From a virus: a stretch of 38,895 bases of DNA. Below, in pieces: positions 25,673 to 33,141 of the stretch. Below the pieces are notes generated by a model. The model was not told the origin of the DNA and did not search any database. It saw nothing but the letters and a program-made list of their open reading frames with translations. Position 1 is the first letter of the stretch. Each line of letters begins with the position of its first letter. A program made the position numbers and the translations under genes. The stretch is from positions 1-38,895 of IMG/VR virus record IMGVR_UViG_3300020205_003958; one strand, given 5' to 3'.

Positions 25673-27484
25673 ATGGGAAGACCGCTTAAGATAAAATATT
25701 CAGGAGCGACGGCGATAGGTGTACAGGAGATGTCAGATGCAGACATCTCCGATTTAATATTGCCTCTCGTTGTTGCAAACTGGTCAGGCCTGTTAGAAGC
25801 ATCTGGTCCAAGTGGTAGCGTTGTTAGGTCATATGGTACAACTCCTCCTAGCTATAACTTCATCAGTCGTGGCGTTGGTTACAATACAGAAACAGACTCA
25901 ATAGGAACGCATCCTCGAACAACGTCTACCACAACGACGTACACTGTTGTTCAAAACGAATTCGATCCTGGTTTATCAGCAACAGCTGGTGTTCGTCCGA
26001 TTCAGCAATCGTTGGTGGGTAGTGAAGTAAAGATATCATCAATGTCCAATCAGGACATAATTAATGATGTAATGCCTGTTATTGTAAACAGTATTTCAAC
26101 AGGTGGTCAAGGCGCTTACTATCTTGGATTGACATCTGCTGGTGCACCGGCAACAGGCACATGGGTTGCGGTATCCAATCTAATAGATAACTATTATAAT
26201 TCAAGTAACGTATATCAAAGTATACAGTATACTCTTTGGTTGCGTACAAGTGGAGGATCGGTCGGTACAATTCGTCCATTGACAATAACAAATACCGGTG
26301 GTGGTGAGACACGTCTTACCGAAATGACAAATAGTGAAATTGAACAGCTAGCATCATTTGTTGGTGAGTATATTCGTACAACAGGATTAGGCAAATATCA
26401 GTTTGCTACTTCTGCTCCTGGTTACGGTACGTGGGTTAGTAGAGGTTCATTTACAGATACAGTAAATAATCTTGCAAATGTACCATACACTGGTTATTAC
26501 ACTGGGCAGTTTACAGGTACGTTTACAGGAAACTGGACAAGTACTTATAATGGTTATTACACAGGAAACTGGACAGGAGTTTACACTGGTTCTTACACTG
26601 GTGTGTGGAGCAAAGAATATACTGGTTATTATCAGAGAACATGGACAGGGTATTATCAGAGAACATGGACAGGGTATTATCAAAGAACATGGGCAGGGTA
26701 CTATCAAAGACAGTGGACAGGCGTGTGGGGTGGTAATGTCGGAAAATCGTATACAGGTAACTGGGCTGCTGGTCCAGTACGGTTCGAGTATTACACAGGA
26801 TCATATGTAACCACCAGAAGCACGGTATATACTCCAAACTACCAAAGAGATAGAGTTACTTTTTTTGGTCCGCAAAGTTACCATCTTCAACTTTATTACT
26901 CTGGTTATCTTGCTGATGGTAATTATACTGGTTACTATCAAAGACAAAGCAACCCATCTGCTGGTGTTTATTATGTTTCTTCTTGGTCAAGAACTTCGAC
27001 AATCCCAGTGTGGTTTACATCAATTGGAACTGTTACCTACACAGGTTACTACGGTGGTACGGGTGGTGCCGGAACAAACTGGACAAGATTGTACACAGGC
27101 GCAATAAACAAAAGCCGTTCAGCAAGTTTTACTTCTAACATAGCAACAGCGTACACAGGTCTTTATACTCGTAATTATACTAGAGACCGTTTTGTTAACT
27201 ATACAAGAGACAACTATCAAAATTATACAAGAGACAACTATCAAAATTATACAAGAGATAACTATCAAAATTATACAGGTGTTTATACTGGAAACTTCAC
27301 AGGTGTGTGGAACAGACAATGGACGGGTTACTATCCAAGAGAATATACCGGTTACTATAACAGAGAATATGTAGGATACTATAATAACTCGTTTTCTCGC
27401 GAATTCTCTGGAGTGTATAATGGAATGACAGTTCAGGCATCAACAACGACTACTACATACTATTTGTGGGTAAGGACAGCTTAA
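25673..27484 (+). CDS. Virion protein with triplicated head and YTG repeat tail
   Basis: This is 603 residues. The first part contains three related units beginning near residues 20, 124 and 218 (EMSDADISDLILPLV, SMSNQDIINDVMPVIV, EMTNSEIEQLASFVGEY), each followed by a beta segment. Residues about 272-362 and 408-577 are aromatic YTG repeats (YTGYYTGQFTGTFTGNWT; YYQRTWTG repeated four times; NYTRDNYQ repeated three times). The composition is extremely rich in Tyr, Trp, Thr, Gly and Asn with few Lys. The C-terminus leaves the repeat (TTTTYYLWVRTA). Its ATG follows the previous stop by one base. Similar arrays occur in the gp7-like protein here, so both are probably on the virion. I know of no assigned function. 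Confidence 0.75.
   Translation: MGRPLKIKYSGATAIGVQEMSDADISDLILPLVVANWSGLLEASGPSGSVVRSYGTTPPSYNFISRGVGYNTETDSIGTHPRTTSTTTTYTVVQNEFDPGLSATAGVRPIQQSLVGSEVKISSMSNQDIINDVMPVIVNSISTGGQGAYYLGLTSAGAPATGTWVAVSNLIDNYYNSSNVYQSIQYTLWLRTSGGSVGTIRPLTITNTGGGETRLTEMTNSEIEQLASFVGEYIRTTGLGKYQFATSAPGYGTWVSRGSFTDTVNNLANVPYTGYYTGQFTGTFTGNWTSTYNGYYTGNWTGVYTGSYTGVWSKEYTGYYQRTWTGYYQRTWTGYYQRTWAGYYQRQWTGVWGGNVGKSYTGNWAAGPVRFEYYTGSYVTTRSTVYTPNYQRDRVTFFGPQSYHLQLYYSGYLADGNYTGYYQRQSNPSAGVYYVSSWSRTSTIPVWFTSIGTVTYTGYYGGTGGAGTNWTRLYTGAINKSRSASFTSNIATAYTGLYTRNYTRDRFVNYTRDNYQNYTRDNYQNYTRDNYQNYTGVYTGNFTGVWNRQWTGYYPREYTGYYNREYVGYYNNSFSREFSGVYNGMTVQASTTTTTYYLWVRTA
26627..26722 (+). repeat. Tandem 24-bp repeat, four copies
   Basis: Four 24-bp units encode YYQRTWTG with small changes in the last two copies (YYQRTWAG, YYQRQWTG). 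The first two copies are identical in DNA, which points to recent slippage or unequal recombination. Confidence 0.9.
27201..27272 (+). repeat. Tandem 24-bp repeat, three copies
   Basis: Three 24-bp units encode the NYTRDNYQ pattern; copies one and two are identical and the third differs by one base (gagac to gagat). It is a second, independent expansion in the same gene. Confidence 0.9.
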
Positions 27485-27509
27485 TTAACATTAAAACAAT
27501 CGAGGTATC

Positions 27510-27968
27510 ATGAAAAGAACTATTGTAAATCCACATTGGATTAATAACGCACGAACAATACTTACTGCAGATTTTCAGTATGAGGATGGAAGAGTCCTTA
27601 CCGCAACTATTTCAGAAACAGAGACCACTAATCCAGATTTGATTGAAATTAGACAAAAATTTACTGATGAACAACTTGAGCAAAACACTCTAAGGAAGAT
27701 TAAAAGTCTAGCAGATCAAAGAGCAAAAGAAAATGATATGAAGGAAGCTCAAGCTCTCCGTAAGACTCAAGAAGAGCTGTTTGCTGCTAAATTAAAAATA
27801 TTTGAGGTTGATGCAATAAAAACTTCAACAAACAGACCGTTGAAATCAAAAATTCGCAAATCTAAAAGTGATATAGAGGCCATGGCGTGGGCTGTTGCTT
27901 TAATGCTAGAAGAATTTAAAAACGAAACTGTTGATCTCCCACAATCGGATACAACCGAAGGGGAATAG
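27510..27968 (+). CDS. Small helical protein of unknown function
   Basis: A 152-residue protein with a strong ribosome site (GAGGT, six bases before the ATG). Residues 1-45 look like a small beta domain (NPHWINNARTILTADFQYED, then GRVLTATISE). Residues about 55-110 are a charged helix (FTDEQLEQNTLRKIKSLADQ and RAKENDMKEAQALRKTQEEL), likely coiled coil. The C-terminus is acidic and Thr-rich (QSDTTEGE). I do not recognise the family. It lies at the boundary between fibre genes and the enzyme island and could be a chaperone or adaptor for the preceding protein (inference only). Confidence 0.65.
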   Translation: MKRTIVNPHWINNARTILTADFQYEDGRVLTATISETETTNPDLIEIRQKFTDEQLEQNTLRKIKSLADQRAKENDMKEAQALRKTQEELFAAKLKIFEVDAIKTSTNRPLKSKIRKSKSDIEAMAWAVALMLEEFKNETVDLPQSDTTEGE

Positions 27969-27970
27969 AA

Positions 27971-28702
27971 TTGACACTTGATAATGGTTTTTTGATTGTA
28001 GCTTCAATAACAAAAGAATATGTCCTCACAGCAAATTTCTGTGCTAATAGCATAAAAGATAACTATCCTGATGCTCACATAACACTGTACACGACAAAGG
28101 ATCTTTTATCTTATGTTGATAGCAGTGCGTTTGATCTTGTTATAAGTGATGATGTTCCCAGCCACGTGAGAACAAAATTATACGCTCTAAGCAAGACACC
28201 ATACACCAATCTTACTGCGTATATCGACGCTGATATGGAGTGTATGCATACAGATGTATCCACAATATGGGAGCAAATATCCGAAGATGTGGATATATTA
28301 ATTACGAGGATTCGGCCTTACAACGGCAAACTTTCAAAATGGAAAAATGGTGAGCTTATACATCATTGTGGTTTTTTTATATACAGAAACAACCCCCATA
28401 CCATTGCATTTATGGAAAAGTGGTGGAACGACTACCAGTTACAAAGAAGTGAAAAGTGGCCCTATCAAGAAGAGGAATATCCTCAAGGGCTACAACAATG
28501 GGATCAATTTACTTTTTGGAAATTGTTGAACCTTGATAAGATGGAAGTTAACGTCAAATTCATGAATGACGATGCTAGATGGAATTTTGTAAATGGGTAT
28601 AAGCCTAGTGAGACAAACAGTCCAATAATTTTCTGGCACCATACTGTACCATCAAAACATACAAATATAGGCTTAGGAAAAGACGACAATGCTAGAAATT
28701 AA
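27971..28702 (+). CDS. Glycosyltransferase, GT-A fold with DxD
   Basis: This is a 243-residue enzyme with the layout of nucleotide-sugar transferases: FLIVASITKEYVLTANFCAN at the N-terminus, then an acceptor-side strand, and the metal-binding D86-A87-D88 in AYIDADMECMHTDVS. A HHCGFFIYRNN segment follows near 130-140, and a late FWHHTVPSKHTN segment could hold a catalytic or phosphate-binding His. A GT8-like or related capsular-type family fits. The start is taken as TTG at 27971, with GGGGAATAG upstream; no ATG lies close to it. It overlaps the next gene by 14 bases. Which sugar and acceptor are used cannot be read. A fibre or virion glycan is possible. Confidence 0.75.
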   Translation: MTLDNGFLIVASITKEYVLTANFCANSIKDNYPDAHITLYTTKDLLSYVDSSAFDLVISDDVPSHVRTKLYALSKTPYTNLTAYIDADMECMHTDVSTIWEQISEDVDILITRIRPYNGKLSKWKNGELIHHCGFFIYRNNPHTIAFMEKWWNDYQLQRSEKWPYQEEEYPQGLQQWDQFTFWKLLNLDKMEVNVKFMNDDARWNFVNGYKPSETNSPIIFWHHTVPSKHTNIGLGKDDNARN

Positions 28703-29321
28703 AATACAAAATAAAGAACTGAAAGAAATCTTAGATAATTTTCTTGTTGTTTTATTGAACGCTGACAGATCAAATTATCCATATGATGGAAGTTTAGGTA
28801 AGGGTGGTACTGTTGAACCAGAGTATGCGTGTGGTGAAGAATATTTATCACTGCAACAAAGTAAAAAAGTAGATGGTTTTCCGGAAAAGACACACGGTAT
28901 AGATTTAATGAGATTTGTTCCACCACAAATGTCGCTACGAGAAGCTCTCTTAGTTTTAGATCAACGTCTTTTGACTTGGTCTGGATCAAGAAATAATGCT
29001 GTCAAAATGTTATATCCAAAAGGCGGCTACATGGGCTGGCATCACAATGCAAATGCATCAGGATACAACATTCTTCTTTCCTGGTCGCAAGAAGGTAAAG
29101 GCTTTTTCAGATACCAGGATCCAATCACGAAAGAAATCGTTACAATGCATGATTCGCCTGGGTGGACGTGTAAGGTTGGATATTACGGTGCATGGCATGA
29201 GTCATCAAAAATATACTGGCACTGTGCAAGCGCTGAACATGAAGAACGTTTCACATTGGGATACATCATTCCACATGAAGGGATGTGGCGCGATATGTGT
29301 GAGGATATTCAATCGCCATAA
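28689..29321 (+). CDS. 2OG/Fe(II) oxygenase-like protein
   Basis: This 210-residue protein belongs, by pattern, to a phage family related to prolyl-hydroxylase type 2-oxoglutarate oxygenases. Key segments are YPKGGYMGWHHNANASGYN (about 109-127), GKGFFRYQDP, DSPGWTCKVGYYGAWH and HCASAEHEERFTLGYI. H178 and R187 fit the distal iron ligand and the 2OG-binding Arg. The proximal HxD motif is replaced by H118-H-N120, so the acidic ligand is missing and activity is uncertain. It overlaps the preceding glycosyltransferase by 14 bases and converges with the next gene, overlapping its 3' end by 13 bases. Hydroxylation or another modification of a fibre or host molecule is a guess. Confidence 0.66.
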   Translation: MLEIKIQNKELKEILDNFLVVLLNADRSNYPYDGSLGKGGTVEPEYACGEEYLSLQQSKKVDGFPEKTHGIDLMRFVPPQMSLREALLVLDQRLLTWSGSRNNAVKMLYPKGGYMGWHHNANASGYNILLSWSQEGKGFFRYQDPITKEIVTMHDSPGWTCKVGYYGAWHESSKIYWHCASAEHEERFTLGYIIPHEGMWRDMCEDIQSP

Positions 29322-30049
29322 TATTGTCTATAGGAATTATAATCTTTTTCTGTAGTGGGACCATTGAGCAGTGCTACAGGAATTTTTTTAATAATATCGA
29401 CAAACTTACTAGGTCTGTAACCCTGATGTACAGGATCATGGATTTTATTTTCATTATAGTCTACACCAAATTTATGAGAATAAAACTTTCGTGGTGGAAA
29501 GTATTGTATATCAATCCCTATTGACTCCTTTTCATAGAAAAGAAAAGAATCCATACCCCAATGATATCTGCTCATGAACATTTCAGAATCTTTGGAGATA
29601 TGATCCCATATAGCTGTTGTCTTTGGCGAGGTCTCCCATATCATACAGCTACTATTGAAGGGGTGATGCCAAACAGGGAATCCAGGAGGATGCCTCTTCC
29701 TCCACACAGCATCTATAAGTGTCAGATCTCCTTTTGCTGAATCAATAATATCATCGATATTAAATTTGATAATTAAATCCACATCAAAGTACAACCGCCT
29801 GCCTGGTAAAAGTTGTTGATCAAAAAGCGGACTAAACATCACTAACTTGTTGTAGTAGACAACGTCAAAATTGTAATTGATAAATTTAATAGCGGTAACT
29901 TCGGGTCTTAATCCGACTGGATCATCTGTGTAACAAAAGAATTTAAAAGGTGTTGTTATATTTCTACAACACATGATATATAAGTTATTGACCATCTCGC
30001 TACTATACTTGGGGCCAATTTTGACGGATAAAATACTTAAAGGCTGCAT
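29309..30049 (-). CDS. Glycosyltransferase-like protein with DVD motif
   Basis: Minus-strand gene of 246 residues from the ATG at 30049. A longer frame to a TTG at 30142 exists, but the preceding 31 residues are not typical of the family. Features are LSILSVKIGPKYSSEMVNNL at the N-terminus, FKFFCYTDDPVGL (about 36-47), and LYFDVDLIIKFNIDDI with D89-V90-D91 as the metal-binding DxD. A DSFLFYEKE segment and GYRP lie later. It resembles GT-A type transferases seen in marine phages, which often lie near fibre genes. It is the only minus-strand gene in this part of the window and is divergent from the methyltransferase-like gene, with start codons one base apart. Confidence 0.7.
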   Translation of the reverse strand: MQPLSILSVKIGPKYSSEMVNNLYIMCCRNITTPFKFFCYTDDPVGLRPEVTAIKFINYNFDVVYYNKLVMFSPLFDQQLLPGRRLYFDVDLIIKFNIDDIIDSAKGDLTLIDAVWRKRHPPGFPVWHHPFNSSCMIWETSPKTTAIWDHISKDSEMFMSRYHWGMDSFLFYEKESIGIDIQYFPPRKFYSHKFGVDYNENKIHDPVHQGYRPSKFVDIIKKIPVALLNGPTTEKDYNSYRQYYGD

Positions 30050-30050
30050 A

Positions 30051-30626
30051 ATGTATGAATACCTGACTTTCTTATCTGCTGTTCTCCGTTCAGGAGTCAA
30101 TGTTGGTGATATAGCTGATTCGATCAGCAAGACACAATACAATTCAAAAAAATGGTTGATGGAAATTCTAGCAAAGCAAGATTTTCCTTCAAATCCAACA
30201 ATACTTATATTGGGTGGGTGGTATGGTAGCTACCTAATTCCGTTCCTCCAAGAATCTTTTGTACCAAATCACATTTATCACAATGACAAAAATCCTTCCG
30301 TTATTCAAACAGCAGAAATACTACACCGACGAAATAACATATCCTTTCATAGTTTTGATGCAACGCAGCATGTGGAAAAATTTCAGGTGGATATTTTAAT
30401 AAACACTTCATGTGAGCATATGGTTTGTATAGGAGACCATCTTGTAGATAACCCCAATTGTTTGTATGTGTTACAAAGCTGTGATAACGAAAACGACCCA
30501 GGTCATATCAATACCTCTAAAGATACAAATGAGTTTGTTGAAAAAACAGGCCTAACATCAATTGCTTTTCGAGGTCGCCTATCACTTGGGCATAAGAACC
30601 GGTTTATGGTAATTGGTCGTAAGTGA
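30051..30626 (+). CDS. SAM-dependent methyltransferase-like protein
   Basis: This is 191 residues from the ATG at 30051, chosen over an upstream in-frame ATG at 29973 because it has AAAGG about 7 bases before it and the longer form would run over the start of the opposite gene. Class I methyltransferase features are I-L-I-L-G-G-W-Y-G-S at 51-60 (motif I), IYHNDKNP with D79 at the end of strand 2, FHSFDATQ with D103, and VDILINTSCEHM near 113-124 (motif IV position). The substrate is unknown. It closes the enzyme island. Weak similarity means a Rossmann protein of other function remains possible. Confidence 0.68.
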   Translation: MYEYLTFLSAVLRSGVNVGDIADSISKTQYNSKKWLMEILAKQDFPSNPTILILGGWYGSYLIPFLQESFVPNHIYHNDKNPSVIQTAEILHRRNNISFHSFDATQHVEKFQVDILINTSCEHMVCIGDHLVDNPNCLYVLQSCDNENDPGHINTSKDTNEFVEKTGLTSIAFRGRLSLGHKNRFMVIGRK

Positions 30627-30650
30627 CAAAAACAACAGGGTTTCAAGTAA

Positions 30651-30658
30651 TATAAATA
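30651..30658 (+). promoter_or_regulatory. T4-type late promoter TATAAATA
   Basis: An exact T4 late promoter core lies in the 61-base gap between the methyltransferase-like gene and the next virion gene. It is 29 bases before the ATG at 30688, correct placing for a short leader. It would give a separate late transcript for the fibre genes. Confidence 0.72.
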
Positions 30659-30687
30659 CGACATAAAAACAATAATTCTTTATCACC

Positions 30688-31017
30688 ATGGCGATCAAAG
30701 CAAATCTTATTATCGATCAAGGAACCGATTATTCAACATCTATCAACTTAACGGATGATGATGGGAACGTAATCAACCTTTCCAATTACACGGCAAATGG
30801 CCAAATTAGAAAGACCTATAGCTCGTCGAATGCTGTAACTTTTGGTATTACGCTAGAATCCGGAACCGGGGTGGTTCTGCTAGCTTTAACAGATACGCAG
30901 ACAGCAAATATGGTAGCAGGTCGTTACGTGTATGACGTGGTATTGACAGATAATGCAAATGTTACATCAAGAATTGTTGAGGGTATTGTTACTGTAACAC
31001 CAAGAGTAACGAGATGA
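30688..31017 (+). CDS. Small Ig-like virion protein
   Basis: A 109-residue beta-sandwich type protein: IIDQGTDYSTSINLTDDDGN at the N-terminus, YTANGQIRKTYSSSNAV, then LESGTGVVLLALTDTQTANM and GRYVYDVVLTDN, ending in GIVTVTPRVTR. This is the layout of small phage proteins (BppU-like N-terminal or Ig-like) that lie just before receptor-binding genes. It is the first gene after the late promoter. Its stop overlaps the next start (ATGA). Its role as an adaptor between baseplate and fibre is inferred. Confidence 0.7.
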   Translation: MAIKANLIIDQGTDYSTSINLTDDDGNVINLSNYTANGQIRKTYSSSNAVTFGITLESGTGVVLLALTDTQTANMVAGRYVYDVVLTDNANVTSRIVEGIVTVTPRVTR

Positions 31018-31277
31018 GTATTTCTGCTAGGTTAGTTCAATCGGGGGCATCGATAAGCGTGAAAACGGCGCCAGGTGGCGCATTACAGCAGTCGACGTCT
31101 GCTGTTACCTTGAAAAACACTATCCAAGCAGATTTAGCTGCGACGAAAAGATTAGATACACTGGCTGATGTGGTAGCTGATAATGCCAATACTGTGGCAG
31201 GCAGCACTCTTGTTTATGATCCAAGCACAGACAAATATATTGTAAAATTACTAGATCTAGACGGGGGAACTTTCTAA
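31014..31277 (+). CDS. Small virion protein ending in GGTF
   Basis: This 87-residue protein begins MSISARLVQSGASISVKTAP. Its C-terminal half, LADVVADNANTVAGSTLVYD, then YIVKLLDLDGGTF, matches the end of phage fibre connectors ('VYDPSTDKYIV'). It is coupled to the gene before it by ATGA and its TAA abuts the next ATG. The final GGTF is shared with the next, much larger protein. Function unknown; connector or whisker component is the likely role. Confidence 0.62.
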   Translation: MSISARLVQSGASISVKTAPGGALQQSTSAVTLKNTIQADLAATKRLDTLADVVADNANTVAGSTLVYDPSTDKYIVKLLDLDGGTF

Positions 31278-32873
31278 ATGGCAAACCTAATTCAAATTAA
31301 GAGAAGTACTACTAACACTGCTCCGGCAGCAGGTGGTCTTCGCACAGGTGAGCTGGCGTATTCACTTTTAAATTCATCTAATTCTCTATTCGTTGGTGAC
31401 TCATCAAACAACGCTATTAGAGTTGGTGGTGGCAATTACTTGTGGCTACACCAGTCTAATACAAGTGCTCCTGGTACGCTTACAGCAAATGCTGTTGTAA
31501 TTGTAAATGGAAATAGCTTTGTTAGTAACTGGAAATCAAATGGACTGACTGTTGGTATTGATGGCGAATCGGTAAGTATCGCTAATATATCAACATTTGC
31601 TAACCTTACACATTTGGGTGTAGCAGCAGGTACGACAGGGTCGAACGCAGAACTTGTTACATCATTCGCTATCAAGACGTATGTGGATGCAAGATCGCCA
31701 CTACAAACCAATACATATGTTTCGTTCGGTTCGAACAACTTCTCAAACGGTGGTGTCAACACTTTCACGTTTGATAGTACATCGGTTAAGTTAACACTTG
31801 GTAATACATCTGTTAACACGACAATCAATTCAACATCAATTTCGACAAACACTGGTACATTCACAGGAACTGTCAATACTGGTATCTTAAATGTATCAGG
31901 TGTTACTGCTTCAGGTAATGTAACTGTAACCGGTTTTGCAAATATCAGTAGTAATATTATTGTTGGTGGTACAGCAAACGTTACAGGTCAAACAAACGTA
32001 AGTAACAACCTAGTCGTTGCGGGCACAGCAAACGTTGCTGGTTTGATGACGATCAGCAACAACATAACAGCGACAGGTACAGCAAACGTTGGTGGAAACC
32101 TGAATGTAACAGGTACGACAGCAACAGGCAACACAACGGTTACTGGTTTTGCTAATGTAAGCTCGTATATCAACGTTGTTGGTGCAGCTACAGTTAACGG
32201 TGCATTGACTGTTAATAATACAGCGGCTGTTGGTAACACAACAGTTACGGGTTATGCAAACGTTAGTGGAAACTTGAATGTTTCTGGCGATGCAACTGTC
32301 TCTGGTAATTTAACGGTTAACGGTACTCTAACAACAATCAATACAACGAATTTGAATATTTCAGATCCGTTAATTCGTGTTGCTAATAACAACGATACTT
32401 CTGATCTGGTTGATATCGGTTTGTTCGGTTCGTTTGATGGTGGCGCAGGTACAAAGTATACAGGTCTTTTCCGTGATCAGACAGATGCTGTATATAAGTT
32501 GTTCACTGGTCTAACAGTATTACCAACAACAACTGTCGATACAAGTAGTGGAAGTTTTGTTTATTCAACATTGCAGTCGTACTTAAAGTCTGGTGGTACA
32601 AATGCTACAGGCTTAATTGCTAACTCAACAACAATCGCAATTACAGCAAATAGCACATTAAACGTTGCGTTAGTTGCTAATACGCTGACTCTTTCATCAC
32701 CCCTTGAAGGAACATCAGGTGGTACAGGATGGGCAACAGTAACGGTAGAAGACATTTTAGTTGCAAATGCTACAAATGGATTTAGAAAGTTAAGTGTAGG
32801 ATCAGAAGGAACTGTTTTACAGGTATCGTCTGGAGTTGTTGCATACAACACGCTTGACGGAGGCACATTCTAA
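31278..32873 (+). CDS. Fibre protein with Mtd_N-like head and GLFRD module
   Basis: This is 531 residues. The N-terminus ANLIQIKRSTT, then GGLRTGELAYS and NSLFVGDSSN is the head domain of Mtd_N-type fibre proteins, which attaches them to the tail. Residues about 185-350 are layered repeats (VTGFANVSSNI, GGTANVTGQTNVSNNLVVAG). Residues about 359-434 hold a module (SDPLIRVANNNDTSDLVDIG, then KYTGLFRDQTDAVYKLFTGL) that recurs in the long fibre at 34024. It ends in SGVVAYNTLDGGTF. No receptor-binding lectin domain is visible, so it may be a shaft or connector rather than the tip. Confidence 0.72.
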   Translation: MANLIQIKRSTTNTAPAAGGLRTGELAYSLLNSSNSLFVGDSSNNAIRVGGGNYLWLHQSNTSAPGTLTANAVVIVNGNSFVSNWKSNGLTVGIDGESVSIANISTFANLTHLGVAAGTTGSNAELVTSFAIKTYVDARSPLQTNTYVSFGSNNFSNGGVNTFTFDSTSVKLTLGNTSVNTTINSTSISTNTGTFTGTVNTGILNVSGVTASGNVTVTGFANISSNIIVGGTANVTGQTNVSNNLVVAGTANVAGLMTISNNITATGTANVGGNLNVTGTTATGNTTVTGFANVSSYINVVGAATVNGALTVNNTAAVGNTTVTGYANVSGNLNVSGDATVSGNLTVNGTLTTINTTNLNISDPLIRVANNNDTSDLVDIGLFGSFDGGAGTKYTGLFRDQTDAVYKLFTGLTVLPTTTVDTSSGSFVYSTLQSYLKSGGTNATGLIANSTTIAITANSTLNVALVANTLTLSSPLEGTSGGTGWATVTVEDILVANATNGFRKLSVGSEGTVLQVSSGVVAYNTLDGGTF

Positions 32874-32886
32874 AAGATGAGGTGAT

Positions 32887-33114
32887 ATGGAAACTGAATT
32901 TGTTAATATTTTTATACAAAAACAAAAAGACGCTATAAGTAATCTGATTAGTCAAAATATTATGTTGGAAGCTAGACTGGGATATACAGAAAGCCAACTT
33001 AGTACATTGACTGATCAGCTGAACGTAGCAAATGAGCAGGTTAAAAGTTTAAACGAACAGATAACAAATGCTAAAAGGTTAAATAAACCGAGCGATCAAA
33101 CAAGTAAGCCTTAA
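32887..33114 (+). CDS. Small coiled-coil protein before fibre genes
   Basis: A 75-residue helix-rich protein: IFIQKQKDAISNLISQNIML, then TESQLSTLTDQLNVANEQVK, SLNEQITNAKRLN, with leucine/isoleucine heptads over about residues 8-60. It has a good ribosome site (GAGGTGAT ATG). Size and type parallel the protein at 22564-22791, though the sequences are not clearly related. A trimeric adaptor or fibre assembly factor is possible. I do not recognise a family. Confidence 0.65.
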   Translation: METEFVNIFIQKQKDAISNLISQNIMLEARLGYTESQLSTLTDQLNVANEQVKSLNEQITNAKRLNKPSDQTSKP

Positions 33115-33141
33115 ATAAGGCGAGCTATTCCTAGATAGGAA
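33108..33141 (+). promoter_or_regulatory. Two adjacent 5-bp-stem hairpins over a stop and a ribosome site
   Basis: Two inverted repeats with the same shape lie in the 31-base gap: GCCTT-AAAT-AAGGC (33108-33121, covering the TAA of the preceding gene) and TTCCT-AGAT-AGGAA (33128-33141). The right arm of the second contains the AGGAA that serves as ribosome site for the ATG at 33146, so folding could limit its translation. Confidence 0.5.

Noticed and set aside
26627-27272. Short regular repeats as a possible CRISPR array
   Set aside because: The 24-bp units are directly adjacent with no unique spacers, keep the reading frame, and encode a protein repeat.
26447-27374. Overlapping frames on both strands inside the YTG repeat
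   Set aside because: Low-complexity DNA keeps several frames open; only the 603-residue frame has a plausible start, N-terminal domain and placement.
29973-30050. Earlier start for the methyltransferase-like gene, with a hydrophobic leader resembling a signal peptide
   Set aside because: The added 26 residues lie over the start of the opposite gene, whose coding sequence explains them. The ATG at 30051 has a better ribosome site.
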